A stretch of 64,000 bases of DNA. Origin: Litchfieldella qijiaojingensis. GTDB taxonomy: Bacteria; Pseudomonadota; Gammaproteobacteria; Pseudomonadales; Halomonadaceae. The position numbers were made by a program, and so were the translations under genes. Under the pieces are notes generated by a model. That model was not told the origin of the DNA, searched no databases, and worked only from the letters and a program-made list of their open reading frames with translations. Positions 29,008 to 40,600 of the stretch are shown one piece after another (the first letter of the stretch is position 1; every line of letters begins with the position of its first letter). Location: assembly GCF_014651875.1 (NCBI RefSeq), contig NZ_BMXS01000004.1, positions 186,001 through 250,000 on the forward strand, given 5' to 3'.

Positions 29008-29013
29008 CATAAT
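29008..29013 (+). promoter_or_regulatory. Candidate -10 box of pckA
   Basis: CATAAT preceded by TTTTTGC in the AT-rich patch. The best -35 17 bp upstream (TTTTCC) is poor, so an activator may be needed. The leader to the pckA start would be about 150 bases. Confidence 0.35.
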
Positions 29014-29165
29014 GGCCCCCCTTACTAGGAGCTCGGTCAGATACCTTCCTATTATCAGAGGCGAGATCACTCGCCCGCGTCTACCGAGCGCAGTGCCATC
29101 GCCCCGGCGTCGAACGACACACGGGTTAACGAGAGAGAATCGGCCACCAGGCCCAGGACAACGAC

Positions 29166-30755
29166 ATGACCACGACTCACGCTGCCGCCCAGGCTGACAC
29201 CGTCACGGGTACCGCTAGCCCCAACGTTTTCACCAACCTGTGCAATGCCGAGCTGATCGAACGCGCCGTCCTGCGAGGGGAGGGGCATCTGGCCGCCAAC
29301 GGCGCCCTGGTGGTGAATACCGGCCAGCGAACCGGTCGCTCCCCGGCGGATCGTTTCATCGTCGATGAGCCTTCCACGAGCACCCATATCGACTGGGGCA
29401 GCGTCAATCGTCCCTTTCCGGCCGACAAGTTCGATGCCCTATGGGCCCGCGTCGATGACTACCTGAGCGAGCGTGATCGCTTCGTCTCGGAACTGCATGT
29501 CGGAGCCGATCCCAGCCATTACCTGCCGATTCGCGTCAACACCGAGACCGCTTGGCACAACCTGTTCGGACGCACCATGTTCGTTCGTCCGGAGGCCTAC
29601 AACCCCGCCGCAAAGGACGAGTGGATCATCCTCAATGCCCCGAACTTTGTCTGTGAGCCGGAACGTGACGGTACCAACTCCGAGGCGGCAGTGATTCTCA
29701 ACTTTGCCGCGCGCAAGGTGTTGATCGCCGGCATGCGATATGCTGGTGAAATGAAGAAGGCGATGTTCTCGGTACAGAACTTCCTGCTGCCAGCGGTCGA
29801 CGTGCTGCCCATGCACTGCAGCGCCAATGTCGGCGAAGACGGCGAAACCACGCTGTTCTTCGGTCTCTCCGGTACCGGCAAGACCACGCTGTCCGCCGAC
29901 CCTGCGCGTTACCTGATCGGTGACGATGAGCATGGCTGGGGAGAAGGCACCGTGTTCAATGTCGAGGGTGGTTGCTATGCCAAGTGCATCGATCTCTCCG
30001 AGAAGAACGAACCGGTGATCTGGAAGGCTATCAAGTTCGGTGCGGTGCTCGAGAACGTGGTCCTCGACGACCGTCGCGAGCCGGACTACGCCGACGACAG
30101 CCTGACCCAGAACTCGCGTGCCGCCTATCCGCTGGAACATATCGACAAGCGGGTCGCCGAGAACCGTGCCGGCGAGCCCAACGCCATCATCTTCCTGACC
30201 TGCGACATGAGCGGCGTGTTGCCTCCGGTTTCCGTGCTGTCCAAGGAAGCCGCTGCCTATCATTTCCTGTCCGGCTACACCGCCAAGGTTGGCTCGACCG
30301 AGATGGGCTCCTCGAGCGGGCTGGAAGCAACTTTCTCGACCTGCTTTGGGGCACCGTTCTTCCCGCGTCCGGCCCGTGAATACGCCGACCTGCTGATCAA
30401 GCGCGTCGAGGCTTACGGGTCGCGAGTGTACCTGGTCAACACCGGCTGGACCGGTGGCAGCTACGGCCAGGGCGGCTCACGGTTCTCGATTCCCACGACT
30501 CGCGCCATCATCAGTGCCATCCAGTCCGGTGCGTTGCGCGATGTCGAGACCCGTACCATCGAGGGGTTGAACCTGGAAGTACCGGTGGCCGTGCCTGGCG
30601 TCGAGACTCGACTGCTCGACCCTCGTGAGACCTGGGACGACAGCGCTGCCTATGATCGCCAGATGGCGGAGCTGGTGGCCAAGTTCGTCGATAACTTCAA
30701 GAAGTTCTCCGGGGTCGACGAAGCCATTATCGCCGCGGGTCCGCGCCTGCACTGA
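29166..30755 (+). CDS. pckA: Phosphoenolpyruvate carboxykinase (ATP)
   Basis: A 529-residue gluconeogenic enzyme that converts oxaloacetate and ATP to PEP and CO2. The kinase-1a P-loop [13 protein letters not shown], the metal-binding ECG-equivalent region [19 protein letters not shown], and [14 protein letters not shown] near the N-terminus are all present. It follows hslO as in E. coli. A strong terminator lies 40 bp after the stop. With mqo (42-43 kb) it covers two steps between malate and PEP. Confidence 0.98.
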   Translation: MTTTHAAAQADTVTGTASPNVFTNLCNAELIERAVLRGEGHLAANGALVVNTGQRTGRSPADRFIVDEPSTSTHIDWGSVNRPFPADKFDALWARVDDYLSERDRFVSELHVGADPSHYLPIRVNTETAWHNLFGRTMFVRPEAYNPAAKDEWIILNAPNFVCEPERDGTNSEAAVILNFAARKVLIAGMRYAGEMKKAMFSVQNFLLPAVDVLPMHCSANVGEDGETTLFFGLSGTGKTTLSADPARYLIGDDEHGWGEGTVFNVEGGCYAKCIDLSEKNEPVIWKAIKFGAVLENVVLDDRREPDYADDSLTQNSRAAYPLEHIDKRVAENRAGEPNAIIFLTCDMSGVLPPVSVLSKEAAAYHFLSGYTAKVGSTEMGSSSGLEATFSTCFGAPFFPRPAREYADLLIKRVEAYGSRVYLVNTGWTGGSYGQGGSRFSIPTTRAIISAIQSGALRDVETRTIEGLNLEVPVAVPGVETRLLDPRETWDDSAAYDRQMAELVAKFVDNFKKFSGVDEAIIAAGPRLH

Positions 30756-30795
30756 GGCTTCCCCTTCACGAACCCTATCGCTTGCGAGCGGTCGA

Positions 30796-30827
30796 AACGG
30801 GGTGAGTCGCGAGACTCGCCCCGTTTT
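30796..30827 (+). terminator. Rho-independent terminator of pckA
   Basis: AACGGGG(T)GAGTC and GACTC(G)CCCCGTT pair around GCGA and run into TTTT. Confidence 0.9.
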
Positions 30828-30878
30828 CGTGGTATTCATGATTGCCGGCATGTCGAATCGCATCAATGGAGACCCGTC

Positions 30879-31382
30879 ATGAAACGTCGACACTTTCTCG
30901 GCCTATTGGGTGCCGGAGGCTTGGCAGGCTTGTTGCCCGGCGTCGTGGCGGCAAGGCCCAAACCGGATATCCAGCGCGCCGAGGGCCTCGAAGTGCTAGA
31001 GCTATCCGATGCCGAGTGGCGTGAGCGCCTTACGCCCGAACAGTACGAGATCCTGCGTAACGATGGCACCGAGCCGGCCTTTTCCAGTCCGCTGGACAAG
31101 GAAACCCGAGCAGGTGAATACCGCTGCGCGGGCTGCGATCTGCTGCTGTTCACCAGTGCCATGAAATACGATTCGGGCACCGGCTGGCCGAGCTTCTTCG
31201 AACATGTCGAGGGGCACCTACTGACCCAGGTCGATTACAAGATCATCTGGCCGCGTACCGAGTACCATTGTGCACGTTGTGGCGGTCATCAGGGGCATAT
31301 CTTCGAAGATGGGCCCGAACCCACCGGGCTGCGCTGGTGCAACAACGGCCTGGCACTCAGATTCGTGCCGGCTAGTGCCTGA
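30879..31382 (+). CDS. msrB: Exported methionine-R-sulfoxide reductase MsrB
   Basis: A 167-residue MsrB with a Tat-like signal peptide (MKRRHFLGLLGAGGLAGLL, cut near VVAARP). The structural zinc cysteines (CAGC and CARC), the GTGWPSFF motif and the catalytic cysteine in RWCNNGLALRF are intact. The signal implies repair of oxidised methionines in the periplasm, unlike the usual cytoplasmic MsrB. The last bases overlap the 3' end of a broken minus-strand LysR gene by 11 bp. Confidence 0.94.
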   Translation: MKRRHFLGLLGAGGLAGLLPGVVAARPKPDIQRAEGLEVLELSDAEWRERLTPEQYEILRNDGTEPAFSSPLDKETRAGEYRCAGCDLLLFTSAMKYDSGTGWPSFFEHVEGHLLTQVDYKIIWPRTEYHCARCGGHQGHIFEDGPEPTGLRWCNNGLALRFVPASA

Positions 31383-31850
31383 AGCCTTCGATGATATGCT
31401 GCGCCAGCCCATCGATGGCAGGGGAGTGCGCACCCGGGGCGCGTAGCAACACGATCGAGGCGTCAGGCAACGGCGGAAAACCATCCTCTTCACCGAGAAT
31501 GCGCATGCCCGGCGTGAACAGGCTCCTCATCCATGCCGAAACGGCCAACCCTGCGACACTGTTTCATCTTGACGCAGTATCTCGCCGATCTCGTGTCCCA
31601 CCTCTCGGGTCACGATGCTTAGGTCGAGGCTGCCTTTCTGACGGTTCAGCAACTCGGAAGAGGGTGCGCACTGCACCTCCACGTCCACCAGTGGCCAGGT
31701 TTCGGAGAAGGACTTGAGAATGCCGGGCAGGAAGCGCATCACGTAATCATCGGGCACCCCGATCCTGACTCGTCCCACCATGTCCGGCTGGCGCAGCATG
31801 TTGAGCGCCTCCCCATGTAGTTCGAGGATCCGACGCGCATAGTTAGGGGG
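31372..31850 (-). pseudogene. LysR-family regulator remnant with two deletions
   Basis: Reading the minus strand from about 31845: the linker NYARRILELHGEALNML and the start of the ligand domain GRVRIGVPDDYVMRFLPG are recognisable, but the whole helix-turn-helix (about 65 residues) is missing. After LRQDETV the frame breaks near 31555; in the next frame the text resumes as AGLAVSAWMRSLFTPGMRIL and runs through LLRAPGAHSPAIDGLAQHI to a normal stop at 31372. About 60 residues of the middle of the ligand domain are missing at that break. Intact members have about 300 residues; some 155 remain. It cannot bind DNA. Confidence 0.8.
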
Positions 31851-31964
31851 AACTGAATCATTCAGTGTTTCCCTGGATCACGGAAACTCACTGACGGGGC
31901 GGCGCCGTTGCGAGGTTTGTGATACCTTGTCGCCAACTTTCGCTGGTTGAACGTCAAGGATTTC

Positions 31965-34316
31965 ATGGACGCACAAGCCAAGATCATTGCCCGCCTCGCC
32001 GAGGAACTCGTCGTTCGCCCCCAGCAGGTGGCCGCCACGGTGGAACTGCTCGACGGCGGGGCCACCGTGCCCTTCATTTCCCGTTACCGCAAGGAGGTCA
32101 CCGGCGGTCTCGACGATAGCCAACTGCGCCATCTCGATGAGCGGTTGAGCTACCTGCGTGAGCTTGAGGACCGCCGCGCGGCGGTCCTCGCTGCCATCGA
32201 CGAACAAGGCAAGCTCACCGATGAGCTGGCTGGGCTGATTCGCGATGCTGACACCAAGCAACGCCTGGAAGACCTCTATCTGCCGTATCGCAAGAAGCGT
32301 CGCACCAAGGCGCAGATTGCCCGCGAAGCCGGCCTCGAACCGCTGGCCGATGCGTTGCTGGCCGACCCGAGCCTCGATCCCGAGACCGCGGCGCAGGATT
32401 ATCTGCGTCCGGCGGAGGGCGACATCCCGGCCATCGAGGACACCAAGGCCGCACTGGATGGCGCCAAGCAGATCCTCATGGAGCGCTTCGCCGAAGACGC
32501 CGAACTGGTCGGGCGCCTGCGCGAGCGGCTGTGGGACGAAGGCCAGCTCAGTGCCCGGGTGATCGACGGCAAGCAGCGCGAGGGTGCCAAGTTTTCCGAC
32601 TACTTCGAACACGACGAGCGCCTGGCCAAGACTCCTTCGCACCGGGCGCTGGCAATGTTCCGCGGTCGCAACGAGGGCGTGCTGTCGCTGTCCATCAAGC
32701 TGCCCGGCGAGGACGAAGCGCCGCGTCATCCTGGCGAGGTGGCTATCGCCCAGCACTTCGATATTCGCGATGAGGGGCGCGCTGCCGATCGCTGGCTGAA
32801 GGAGGTGGTGCGCTGGACCTGGCGGGTCAAGCTCTACACTCACTTGGAAACCGAATTGATGGGCCGCCTGCGCGAACGTGCCGAGCTGGACGCCATCGAG
32901 GTCTTTGCCGCCAACCTCAAGGACCTGCTGCTGGCCGCGCCGGCTGGTCCCAAGGCGACCCTGGCCATCGACCCCGGTCTGCGCACCGGCTGCAAGGTGG
33001 CGGTGGTCGATGCCACCGGCCAGTTCCTGGATCATGCCACCATCTACCCGCACGCGCCGCAGAACCGCTGGGACGAGTCGCTGGCCGTTCTCGCCAAGCT
33101 CGTCGATAGGCACGATGTCGAGCTGGTTGCCATCGGCAACGGCACCGCCAGTCGCGAGACCGACAAGCTGGCCGGCGATCTGGTCAAGGCCATGGCCGGC
33201 AAGCGTCGTCTGGCCAAAGTGATGGTCAGCGAAGCCGGCGCCTCGGTGTACTCGGCGTCGGAATATGCCGCGCGCGAATTCCCCGATCTTGACGTCACCA
33301 TTCGTGGCGCGGTGTCGATTGCCCGCCGCCTGCAAGATCCGTTGGCCGAATTGGTCAAGATCGAGCCCAAATCGATCGGTGTAGGGCAGTACCAGCACGA
33401 TGTTTCCCAGGTGCAGCTCTCGCGGAGCCTGGAAGCGGTGATCGAGGACTGCGTCAACGCCGTGGGCGTCGATCTCAACATGGCCTCCAGCGCGCTGCTT
33501 TCGCGGGTCTCTGGACTCAATCCGGGGCTGGCCGAGAATATCGTCGCCCGTCGCAACAGCGAGGGCGCCTTCAAGACCCGCAAGGAACTGCTCGATGTCA
33601 GCCGGCTGGGGCCCAAGACCTTCGAGCAGTGCGCGGGCTTCTTGCGCATCATGAACGGTGACAACCCGCTGGATGGCAGCGCCGTGCACCCCGAAGCCTA
33701 CCCCGTGGTGGAGCGCATCGCCGCCCGTGGCGGGCGCGAGGTCGCCAGCCTGATCGGTGACAGCGGCTTCCTCAAGCAGGTCAAGCCAGCCGATTTCGTC
33801 GACGACACTTTCGGTGTGCCGACCATCAGCGACATTCTCAAGGAACTCGACAAGCCCGGCCGCGACCCGCGTCCCGAGTTCCGCGCCGCCGAATTCCGTG
33901 AAGGGGTGGAAAACATCAAGGACCTCGAGCTCGGCATGGTGCTGGAAGGCAGCGTGACCAACGTCACCCACTTCGGTGCTTTCGTCGATATCGGCGTTCA
34001 CCAGGACGGTCTGGTGCACATCTCGGCGCTGTCGGATAAGTTCGTCGAAGATCCGCGCACCGTGGTCAAGGCCGGTGATATCGTCAAGGTCAAGGTGATG
34101 AGTGTCGATCTGGAACGTGCACGGATCGGCCTGTCGATGCGCCTGTCCGATGAACCAGGGGAGTCGCGCGGGGGCGGCGAGCGTGCCGGTGCCAATGGCA
34201 GCGGGCAGCGTAAGGGGCAACGCAAGCCTCAAGGCAAGGGACCGCGGGGCGATCAGGACGGCGGTCAGCTAGGTGCGTTGGGGGCAGCGCTGCTACAGGC
34301 GCGAAAAGGGAAATGA
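31965..34316 (+). CDS. tex: RNA-binding transcription accessory protein Tex
   Basis: A 783-residue Tex/YhgF protein. The N-terminal helical domain ([21 protein letters not shown]) is followed by the YqgF-like nuclease-fold domain ([19 protein letters not shown]), helix-hairpin-helix units ([20 protein letters not shown]) and a C-terminal S1 domain ([20 protein letters not shown]). The tail is Gly/Arg/Lys-rich. ATG 31965 has AAGGA just upstream; TTG 31947 is an in-frame alternative. A heptamer element begins on the base after its TGA. Confidence 0.96.
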   Translation: MDAQAKIIARLAEELVVRPQQVAATVELLDGGATVPFISRYRKEVTGGLDDSQLRHLDERLSYLRELEDRRAAVLAAIDEQGKLTDELAGLIRDADTKQRLEDLYLPYRKKRRTKAQIAREAGLEPLADALLADPSLDPETAAQDYLRPAEGDIPAIEDTKAALDGAKQILMERFAEDAELVGRLRERLWDEGQLSARVIDGKQREGAKFSDYFEHDERLAKTPSHRALAMFRGRNEGVLSLSIKLPGEDEAPRHPGEVAIAQHFDIRDEGRAADRWLKEVVRWTWRVKLYTHLETELMGRLRERAELDAIEVFAANLKDLLLAAPAGPKATLAIDPGLRTGCKVAVVDATGQFLDHATIYPHAPQNRWDESLAVLAKLVDRHDVELVAIGNGTASRETDKLAGDLVKAMAGKRRLAKVMVSEAGASVYSASEYAAREFPDLDVTIRGAVSIARRLQDPLAELVKIEPKSIGVGQYQHDVSQVQLSRSLEAVIEDCVNAVGVDLNMASSALLSRVSGLNPGLAENIVARRNSEGAFKTRKELLDVSRLGPKTFEQCAGFLRIMNGDNPLDGSAVHPEAYPVVERIAARGGREVASLIGDSGFLKQVKPADFVDDTFGVPTISDILKELDKPGRDPRPEFRAAEFREGVENIKDLELGMVLEGSVTNVTHFGAFVDIGVHQDGLVHISALSDKFVEDPRTVVKAGDIVKVKVMSVDLERARIGLSMRLSDEPGESRGGGERAGANGSGQRKGQRKPQGKGPRGDQDGGQLGALGAALLQARKGK

Positions 34317-34450
34317 TGGCTACGTGCTGCGGGCAGTTTGCAGAGGGTTCGAAACCAACGACAATCCTTCTCGAAGCTCGAAGCTCGAAGCTCGAAGCTC
34401 GAAGCTCGAAGCTCGAAGCTCGAAGCTCGAAGCTCGAAGCTCGAAGCTCG
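34317..34450. repeat. Type 1 heptamer element: two left units, core, CTCGAAG x11
   Basis: TGGCTAC and GTGCTGC (34317-34330) start immediately after the tex TGA. The 39-bp segment beginning GGGCAGTTTG (34331-34369) contains AACGACAATCCT. Eleven perfect CTCGAAG units follow (34370-34446) plus a 4-bp partial. The phase between core and array is the same as at 22.5 kb. Confidence 0.95.
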
Positions 34451-34572
34451 TACCTTGAAAGGCGCCGGCTAGCCACCATAATCTGACATTTACCCGAAAG
34501 CGCCGGCCCGGGCCGCGCTAGCTCTTCAAGACCGAGGCGGCCGTGTTTCGATAGCCGCTTCCATGACATGGG

Positions 34573-36198
34573 GTGTTCACCTTGTCCGAGCAACTCGCCA
34601 CCGTTATTCAGCGGCTCAAGGGGCCGGCCCGCCAGGGACTGATCGGCCGCTTGCGGCGCGGCATCGAAAAGGAAGGCCTGCGTGTCGACTCCACGGGGCG
34701 GATCGCCCAGACGCCGCACCCCCACGCGCTGGGCTCGAAGCTGACCCATCCGCACATCACCACCGACTACTCGGAAGCGCTGCTTGAGTACATCACGCCG
34801 GTGTACTGTCGGCCCATGGATGCCATGGCGTTCCTCGGCGACCTGCACCGCTTCACCTACCGTCATCTCGACGATGAGTGGATCTGGCCGGCCAGCATGC
34901 CGGCGCGCCTGAACGGCAACGACAGCATACCGATCGCCGATTATGGCACCTCCAATGTCGGCACGATGAAGCACGTTTACCGCAAGGGGCTGGACGTGCG
35001 CTACGGTCGTATCATGCAGGCCATCGCCGGTGTGCACTACAACGTCTCATTGCCCGACAACGTCTGGATAGTGCTGCGCGAGTTGGACGGGCAGGGCGAT
35101 ACCGCCATGAACGACTATCGCTCGTCGCGCTATTTCGGCCTGATCCGCCATTTCCGTCGCCATAGTTGGTTGCTGATGTACCTGTTCGGCGCCTCGCCGG
35201 CACTCGACAAGAGCTTTCTTGGCGACTCGCCGACCCCCGACAAGCTCCGCGAACATGCTCGTCGCACGTTGGTTTCGCCTTATGCCACCAGCCTGCGCAT
35301 GTCGGATCTCGGCTACCAGAACAAGGTCCAGGCCCAGCTCAAGATCTGTTTCAACTCACTGTCGAACTATGTCGGCACCCTGCGCCATGCCATTTCCACA
35401 CCCTGGCCGGCCTACGAGCGACTGGGGGTCAATGTCGATGGCGACTGGCGTCAGCTCAATGCCAATATCCTGCAGATAGAGAACGAATACTACAGCGACA
35501 TACGCCCCAAGCGCGTCGCCCGGCACGACGAGACGCCCAGCCAGGCGCTCGAGTCGCGCGGTGTCGAGTACATCGAGGTTCGTTGTCTGGACCTCAATCC
35601 CTTCTTGACGCTGGGCATCGACGAAACCCAGATGCGCTTCCTGGATACCTTCCTGATGTGGTGCCTACTCGCCGACAGCCCCTGGATTCCCGACGAAGAA
35701 TGCGACCGCCTCGACGATAACCGTGCCTTGGTGGTCGAGCGCGGTCGTGATCCGGCGCTGAGCCTGTCGGTCGATGGCACCGAACGGCGTCTTGCCGAGT
35801 TGGGGCATGACGTGTTCGCCGAGCTTGCCCAGGTTGCCGAACTGCTGGATATCATCGAGGGTGGCACACCACATGCCGATGCGCTTGCTGCGGTGGCTCC
35901 GCGCCTCGACGATCCGCGTCTGACTCCATCGGGTCAGATGCTGCTGGCGCTGGAGGAGCGTGGCGACGATTTCGTCGACTACATGCTCGAGCTTGCCCGC
36001 GACCAGGCCGTCAAGCTGCGTGACGAGCCTATCAATCGAGCCCGAGATGCCCTGTTCAGCCAGCTAACCGAAACCTCGCACCAACAGCAGGGCGATATCG
36101 AGGCGGCGGATATCGAGAGCTTCAGCGACTTTCTCGAACATTATTTCGCCCGGGCCCGTGAGCCCCGTGTGACGAGCAAGGAGGCCGTCGGCCGATGA
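34573..36198 (+). CDS. gshA: Glutamate-cysteine ligase
   Basis: A 541-residue enzyme for the first step of glutathione synthesis (class I, proteobacterial GshA). Landmarks: [11 protein letters not shown] near the N-terminus, [16 protein letters not shown], the [21 protein letters not shown] loop and [12 protein letters not shown]. There is no good ATG: GTG at 34573 or TTG at 34582 (with GGGG 8 bp upstream) must serve, so expression may be weak. The stop overlaps the dsbB start, tying glutathione synthesis to disulfide-bond machinery. Confidence 0.94.
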   Translation: MFTLSEQLATVIQRLKGPARQGLIGRLRRGIEKEGLRVDSTGRIAQTPHPHALGSKLTHPHITTDYSEALLEYITPVYCRPMDAMAFLGDLHRFTYRHLDDEWIWPASMPARLNGNDSIPIADYGTSNVGTMKHVYRKGLDVRYGRIMQAIAGVHYNVSLPDNVWIVLRELDGQGDTAMNDYRSSRYFGLIRHFRRHSWLLMYLFGASPALDKSFLGDSPTPDKLREHARRTLVSPYATSLRMSDLGYQNKVQAQLKICFNSLSNYVGTLRHAISTPWPAYERLGVNVDGDWRQLNANILQIENEYYSDIRPKRVARHDETPSQALESRGVEYIEVRCLDLNPFLTLGIDETQMRFLDTFLMWCLLADSPWIPDEECDRLDDNRALVVERGRDPALSLSVDGTERRLAELGHDVFAELAQVAELLDIIEGGTPHADALAAVAPRLDDPRLTPSGQMLLALEERGDDFVDYMLELARDQAVKLRDEPINRARDALFSQLTETSHQQQGDIEAADIESFSDFLEHYFARAREPRVTSKEAVGR

Positions 36199-36713
36199 CA
36201 CCAGTAACAACCCTTAGCGTGCGGCAATGGAGTATCGCCGGCCTGTTGTTCTGTGCCCTGATGATGGGGGTGGCGCTCTACCTCGAGCATGTCATGGGGC
36301 TCGAGCCCTGTCCGCTATGCATCTTCCAGCGGGTCGGGGTGCTGGCCACCGCCGCGGTACTGCTGGTGGCCGCCATCCACAACCCACGAGGCCGCTGGGG
36401 AGCCCTGTATGGGGGGCTGGGGGTGCTCAGCGTCGCTGGCGGGATCGGCGTGGCAGGGCGTCATCTATGGCTGCAGTCCCTGCCGCCCGACCAGGTACCG
36501 AGCTGCGGCCCGAGTCTCGACTACATGATAGATGTCCTGCCCATGCGCGAAGTGCTGGTGCATGTGTTTTCCGGTTCTGGCGAGTGCGCTTCGATCGACT
36601 TCCTGTTCCTCGGCGTGTCGCTGCCTGGTTGGACGATGGTCGGCTTCCTGGTGCTGGCGTTGGCTCCCTTGGGCATCTTGCTGCGCAGTTTTCGTGGCAC
36701 GTCTTCAAGCTGA
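36195..36713 (+). CDS. dsbB: Disulfide bond formation protein DsbB
   Basis: A 172-residue inner-membrane protein with four helices that reoxidises DsbA and passes electrons to quinone. Both periplasmic cysteine pairs are present: [10 protein letters not shown] (CxxC) and PSCGP...GSGECAS. The ATG overlaps the gshA stop. The length is normal for gammaproteobacteria. Confidence 0.95.
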   Translation: MTPVTTLSVRQWSIAGLLFCALMMGVALYLEHVMGLEPCPLCIFQRVGVLATAAVLLVAAIHNPRGRWGALYGGLGVLSVAGGIGVAGRHLWLQSLPPDQVPSCGPSLDYMIDVLPMREVLVHVFSGSGECASIDFLFLGVSLPGWTMVGFLVLALAPLGILLRSFRGTSSS

Positions 36714-36836
36714 ACCGATCCTGCAAAAGTTCTGGTGCGATCGGGATTGACAGCGCGCTCCAGTCGAGTGAGTCTGTCAGTCCCCCCTTCGATCGAGGAC
36801 GATCGTCGGGGTAGATGACGAGCTAGGGAGGCGCCC

Positions 36837-37349
36837 ATGCTGGAAGATTGCAAATCCGCGCTGGAACGCTGGGGTGGCGTACACCAGTTGATAGATCGCT
36901 GGCTGGATCAGCGCCGGGAGATGCTGGTGAGTTTCGTCGAGCTGAAGGAGGCGTGCGATGTCGAGCTCGATGCGGTCGAGAAGGCGCAGATCGATACCTT
37001 CAGCGAGCTGTTGATGGATTACATCAGTGCCGGTCATTTCGAGATCTACCCCCAGTTGCGCGAGGAAGCCAAGGCCTTCAGCGACGACGAGGCGCTAGTG
37101 ATCGCCGAAAAGCTGCTCGAGCGGCTGGAGATGTCCACCGAACTGGTACTGGCCTTCGATGCCGACTACGCCTCGCCCACTCGTTGCCAGCATTACCTGT
37201 CGCGCCTGCCGGCCTGGCTCGATCGGCTGGGCAAGGGGCTCACCGAGCGCTTCGCCCTGGAGGACCAGTTGATCGGCCGCCTCCATGCCGCCCATTCGCC
37301 TCCCCCCGGCGCACAGGCCGCTATCCGGAGCTCTTCGCCCACCACTTGA
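36837..37349 (+). CDS. rsd: Anti-sigma-70 factor Rsd/AlgQ family
   Basis: A 170-residue all-helical protein that binds RpoD and favours alternative sigma factors in stationary phase. The family pattern is clear: WGGVHQLIDRWLDQRREMLVSF, LMDYISAGHFEIYPQL and the CQHYLSRLPAWLDRLG stretch. The last 15 or so residues (proline- and serine-rich) look non-conserved and run up to the REP block. AGGGAGGCGCCC precedes the ATG. Confidence 0.92.
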   Translation: MLEDCKSALERWGGVHQLIDRWLDQRREMLVSFVELKEACDVELDAVEKAQIDTFSELLMDYISAGHFEIYPQLREEAKAFSDDEALVIAEKLLERLEMSTELVLAFDADYASPTRCQHYLSRLPAWLDRLGKGLTERFALEDQLIGRLHAAHSPPPGAQAAIRSSSPTT

Positions 37350-37350
37350 T

Positions 37351-37648
37351 GGGCCGGCCTGACAGCTGGATCGCCGCCACGGCGGCTCCTACAGGAAACT
37401 GTGCCACCGTCCCCCTTGTAGGAGCGCCCGTGGGCGCGATGGCCATGCCACCCAAGCCGGCCTGACGGCCGGATCGCCGCCACGGCGGCTCCTCAGAAAT
37501 GTGCCACCGTTCCCCTTGTAGGAGCGCCCGCGGGCGCGATGGCCATGCCACCCCAGCCGGCCTGACGGCCGGATCGCCGCCACGGCGGCTCCTACAGAAA
37601 TGTGCCACCGTCCCGCCTTGTAGGAGCGCCCGCGGGCGCGATGATCAT
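37351..37648. repeat. Tandem REP/BIME block, about 100-bp period
   Basis: Three near-identical units of about 100 bp fill the gap between rsd and the RND gene. Each unit has TAGGAGCGCCCGYGGGCGC-GAT, a spacer GGCCATGCCACCC, GCCGGCCTGACGGCCGGATC, and the oppositely oriented GCCGCCACGGCGGCTCCTAC. Starts of the TAGGAGCG motif are at about 37419, 37519 and 37621. This is a BIME built from two REP types in inverted orientation. Confidence 0.9.
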
Positions 37649-37651
37649 GCC

Positions 37652-40600
37652 TCAACGACTCTTGAATAGCCGTGCCCCCAGCACCAGCATGCACGGCGTC
37701 AGCAGCAGCGTCAGGCCGGTGGCGAAGGTCAGGCCACCGGCAATGGCACTGGAAAGTTGGGTCCACCACTGAGTTGAGGGCGCGCCGATCCCCAGCGATG
37801 GTTCGAACAGGTTGACGTTGACGCCCAGTACCATCGGCATCAGTCCCAGTACTGTAGTGACAGCAGTGAGCAGCACCGGACGCAGGCGCAAGCCGCCGGC
37901 TTCCAGTGCCGCATCCGTCGCGGACAGACCTTCACGACGTAACTGATTGTAGGCGTCGATCAACACGATATTGTTGTTTACCACGATACCTGCCAGGGCG
38001 ATGATCCCCATGCCGACCATGACGATGCCGAACGGCTGGCCGTTGATCAACAACCCGAGCAGCACGCCGGCGGTGGAGAAGACGACCGCCGAGAGGACCA
38101 GCAGGGCCTGGTAGAGACTATTGAACTGGGTGACCAGAATCAGCGCCATCAGGAACACGGCGACCAGGAAGGCGGAGATCAAGAACCGCGAGGCTTCCTG
38201 CTGTTCCTCCTGTTCGCCGGCGACATTGACCAATACGCCGTCCGGCAGCGAATCGAAGGCATCCCTGAGTACCTGCAAGCGTTCGTCGGGTTGATACCCT
38301 TCGGCTACATCGGCCTCCAGTGTAATGGCGCGACGACCATCGATGCGCTGCAGGCTGCCGACCTTGGGAGCCGGCTCGAGTTTGACGAAATGACTGATCG
38401 GCACCTGGCCGCGCGGCGTGTTCAGGGTCAGGCGACCGAGCTGGTCCAGCGAACGCCAGCTTTCCGGCAGTCGCACGCGAATATCCACCTCATCGGCAAC
38501 CCGAGCCGGGCGGTAGCTGGTGACTTGCAGGCCGGTAGTCACCAGTTGCACCGCGCTGCCGACACTCGCGACATCGGTACCGAAGCGCGCTGCCGCTTCA
38601 CGATCGACCTTCACCCGCCACTCCACGCCGGGCAGGCTGCGATTGTCCTCGATGTCGCGAAAACCGCCCAGGCGGCCCATCGCCTCACGCAGCCGGTCGA
38701 CCGCCTGCAGGGTCTGCTCCATGTCCACGGCACTGACCTCCAACTGGATAGGCTTGCCGGCTGCGGGCCCTGCCTCCTGCTGACGGAACTCCAGCACGAT
38801 GCCGGCCAGCTCCTCGGTGCGCCGGGCCATGTCCGCGAGTATCTCGCGGGCCGGGCGGCGCTGTTGCCAGTCGATCAACTGAAATTGCAGAACGCCGATC
38901 ACATCGGGTCCGAGCTGAAGCTGCTCGCCGGAACCCGCAAAGGAGCGCGCATACAGCGCCTTGACCTCGCTCATGCCGGACAGACGTCTCTCGACTCGCT
39001 TGACGATGGCATCCTTCTCGTACACCGAGTAATCGCCGCGTGCCCGCACCAGCACTTGGGCACTATCGGGCTCGACACTGGGAAAGAACTCCACGCCATG
39101 GTTGAAACGGGCATAGCCGACATAGATCAGCGCCATCAGGCCGAGGGCGGCGAGCAGGGTGGTGCCGGGCTGGCTCAGTAACCGGCCGAGCAGACGACGA
39201 TAAGCGCGCCCTCCGGCGGTGACCACGAGCCGGGCACGCTCCCGGGTCACTCCGCGGCTGAACACCGACCCCAGTGTCGGCAGGAAGATCAGCGCCATGG
39301 CCAATGACGCCAGCAGTGACAGGATCACCGTGGCCGGCAGGTATTTCATGAACTCGCCGACCACGCCGGGCCAGAATAGCAGGGGGACGAATACCGCCAA
39401 GGTGGTAGCGGTGGAGGAGATGACCGGCCACGACATGCGCGCGGCGGCATTGGCCCAGGCATCCCGAGGTGGTTGACCCACGCGCAGATGGCGGTCGGCC
39501 AACTCGCTGACCACGATGGCTCCGTCCACCAGCATGCCGGCTACCAGGATCAACGAGAACAACACCACGATGTTGAGCGTATAGCCGATCGACCAGATCA
39601 GCAGGATGCCGGTGAGAAAGGCACCGGGGATAGTCAGGCCCACCATCAGCGCGGAACGTATCCCCATGGCGGCAACGAGCAAGATCAGCACCAATACCAC
39701 GGCGGTCAGCACGTTGTTGAGCAGGTCCGAGAGCATGTCCTCGACTGTCTGAGACTGATCCAGGATGGTGGTCACCTCCAGCTCAGCCGGCAGCAGCGAC
39801 CTGGCTTGGTCGAGCACGGCGCGTACCGAGTCGATGGTGGCGATGATATTGGCACCGGCGCGCTTGCTGATTTCCAGTACCAGGGCTGGATGGCCGTTGA
39901 TTCGGGCGAAACCCTCGGGGTCCTTGAACGTCGGGTGGATGTAAGCCACGTCACCGAATGTCACCACCTGGTCGCCGTCGACCTTGACCGGTATCGCCAT
40001 GACATCCTCGAGGCTTTCGATTACTCCGGGCACCTTCACCGCCATGCGACCGGCACCAGTGTCCAGGCTGCCGGCAGCCACCAGTCGGTTACTGCGCGAT
40101 ATCTGTTCGAACAAGGTGCTGAAGTCGACGTTGTAGCTGCCGAGAATCAGAGGGTCGACAACGATTTCCAGCAGGTCTTCGCGCTCGCCCCCGATATCCA
40201 CCTCCAGTACCTCGGGAATCCCTTCGATTTCTTCCTTGAGCCGGCGTGCCACCGCCAGTAGTTGATTATCCGTCAGCGGTCCCGACAGCCCGATCGACAA
40301 CACCGGGAACAGCCCCACATTGACCTCGACGACACGTGGTTCGTCGGCTTCCTCGGGTAGTGAGCCCTTGGCGATGTCGACCTGTTCACGCACGTCGGCC
40401 AGCGCTTGGCGGGGATTGAAGCCGGCATCGAATTCCAGGATCACCGAGGCATGCCCCTCGCTGGCCTGGGAGGTCATCTTGCTGACCCCTTCGATGGCCC
40501 GCAGCTCCTGTTCCATGGGGCGGACCAGCAGCCGCTCGCCGTCTTCCGGGCTCACCCCTTCCAGCGTCATGGAGACATAGATCGTGGGGATGGTGACGTC

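Larger units (their letters stand above)
28839..29165. other. Intergenic region hslO-pckA with shrunken heptamer element and pckA leader
   Basis: 327 bp. The first 65 bp hold a reduced type 1 heptamer element (listed separately). A small inverted repeat GTAGT/ACTAC lies at 28946-28961. The rest is an AT-rich promoter patch and a leader of about 150 bases to the pckA ATG. Confidence 0.6.

Noticed and set aside
31878-34232. 784-codon minus-strand frame opposite tex, and similar long antisense frames opposite lon (19796-21457), glyA (4499-5638) and mqo (42720-43466)
   Set aside because: They are mirror frames of high-GC genes with clear family matches on the other strand; their translations show no recognisable domains.
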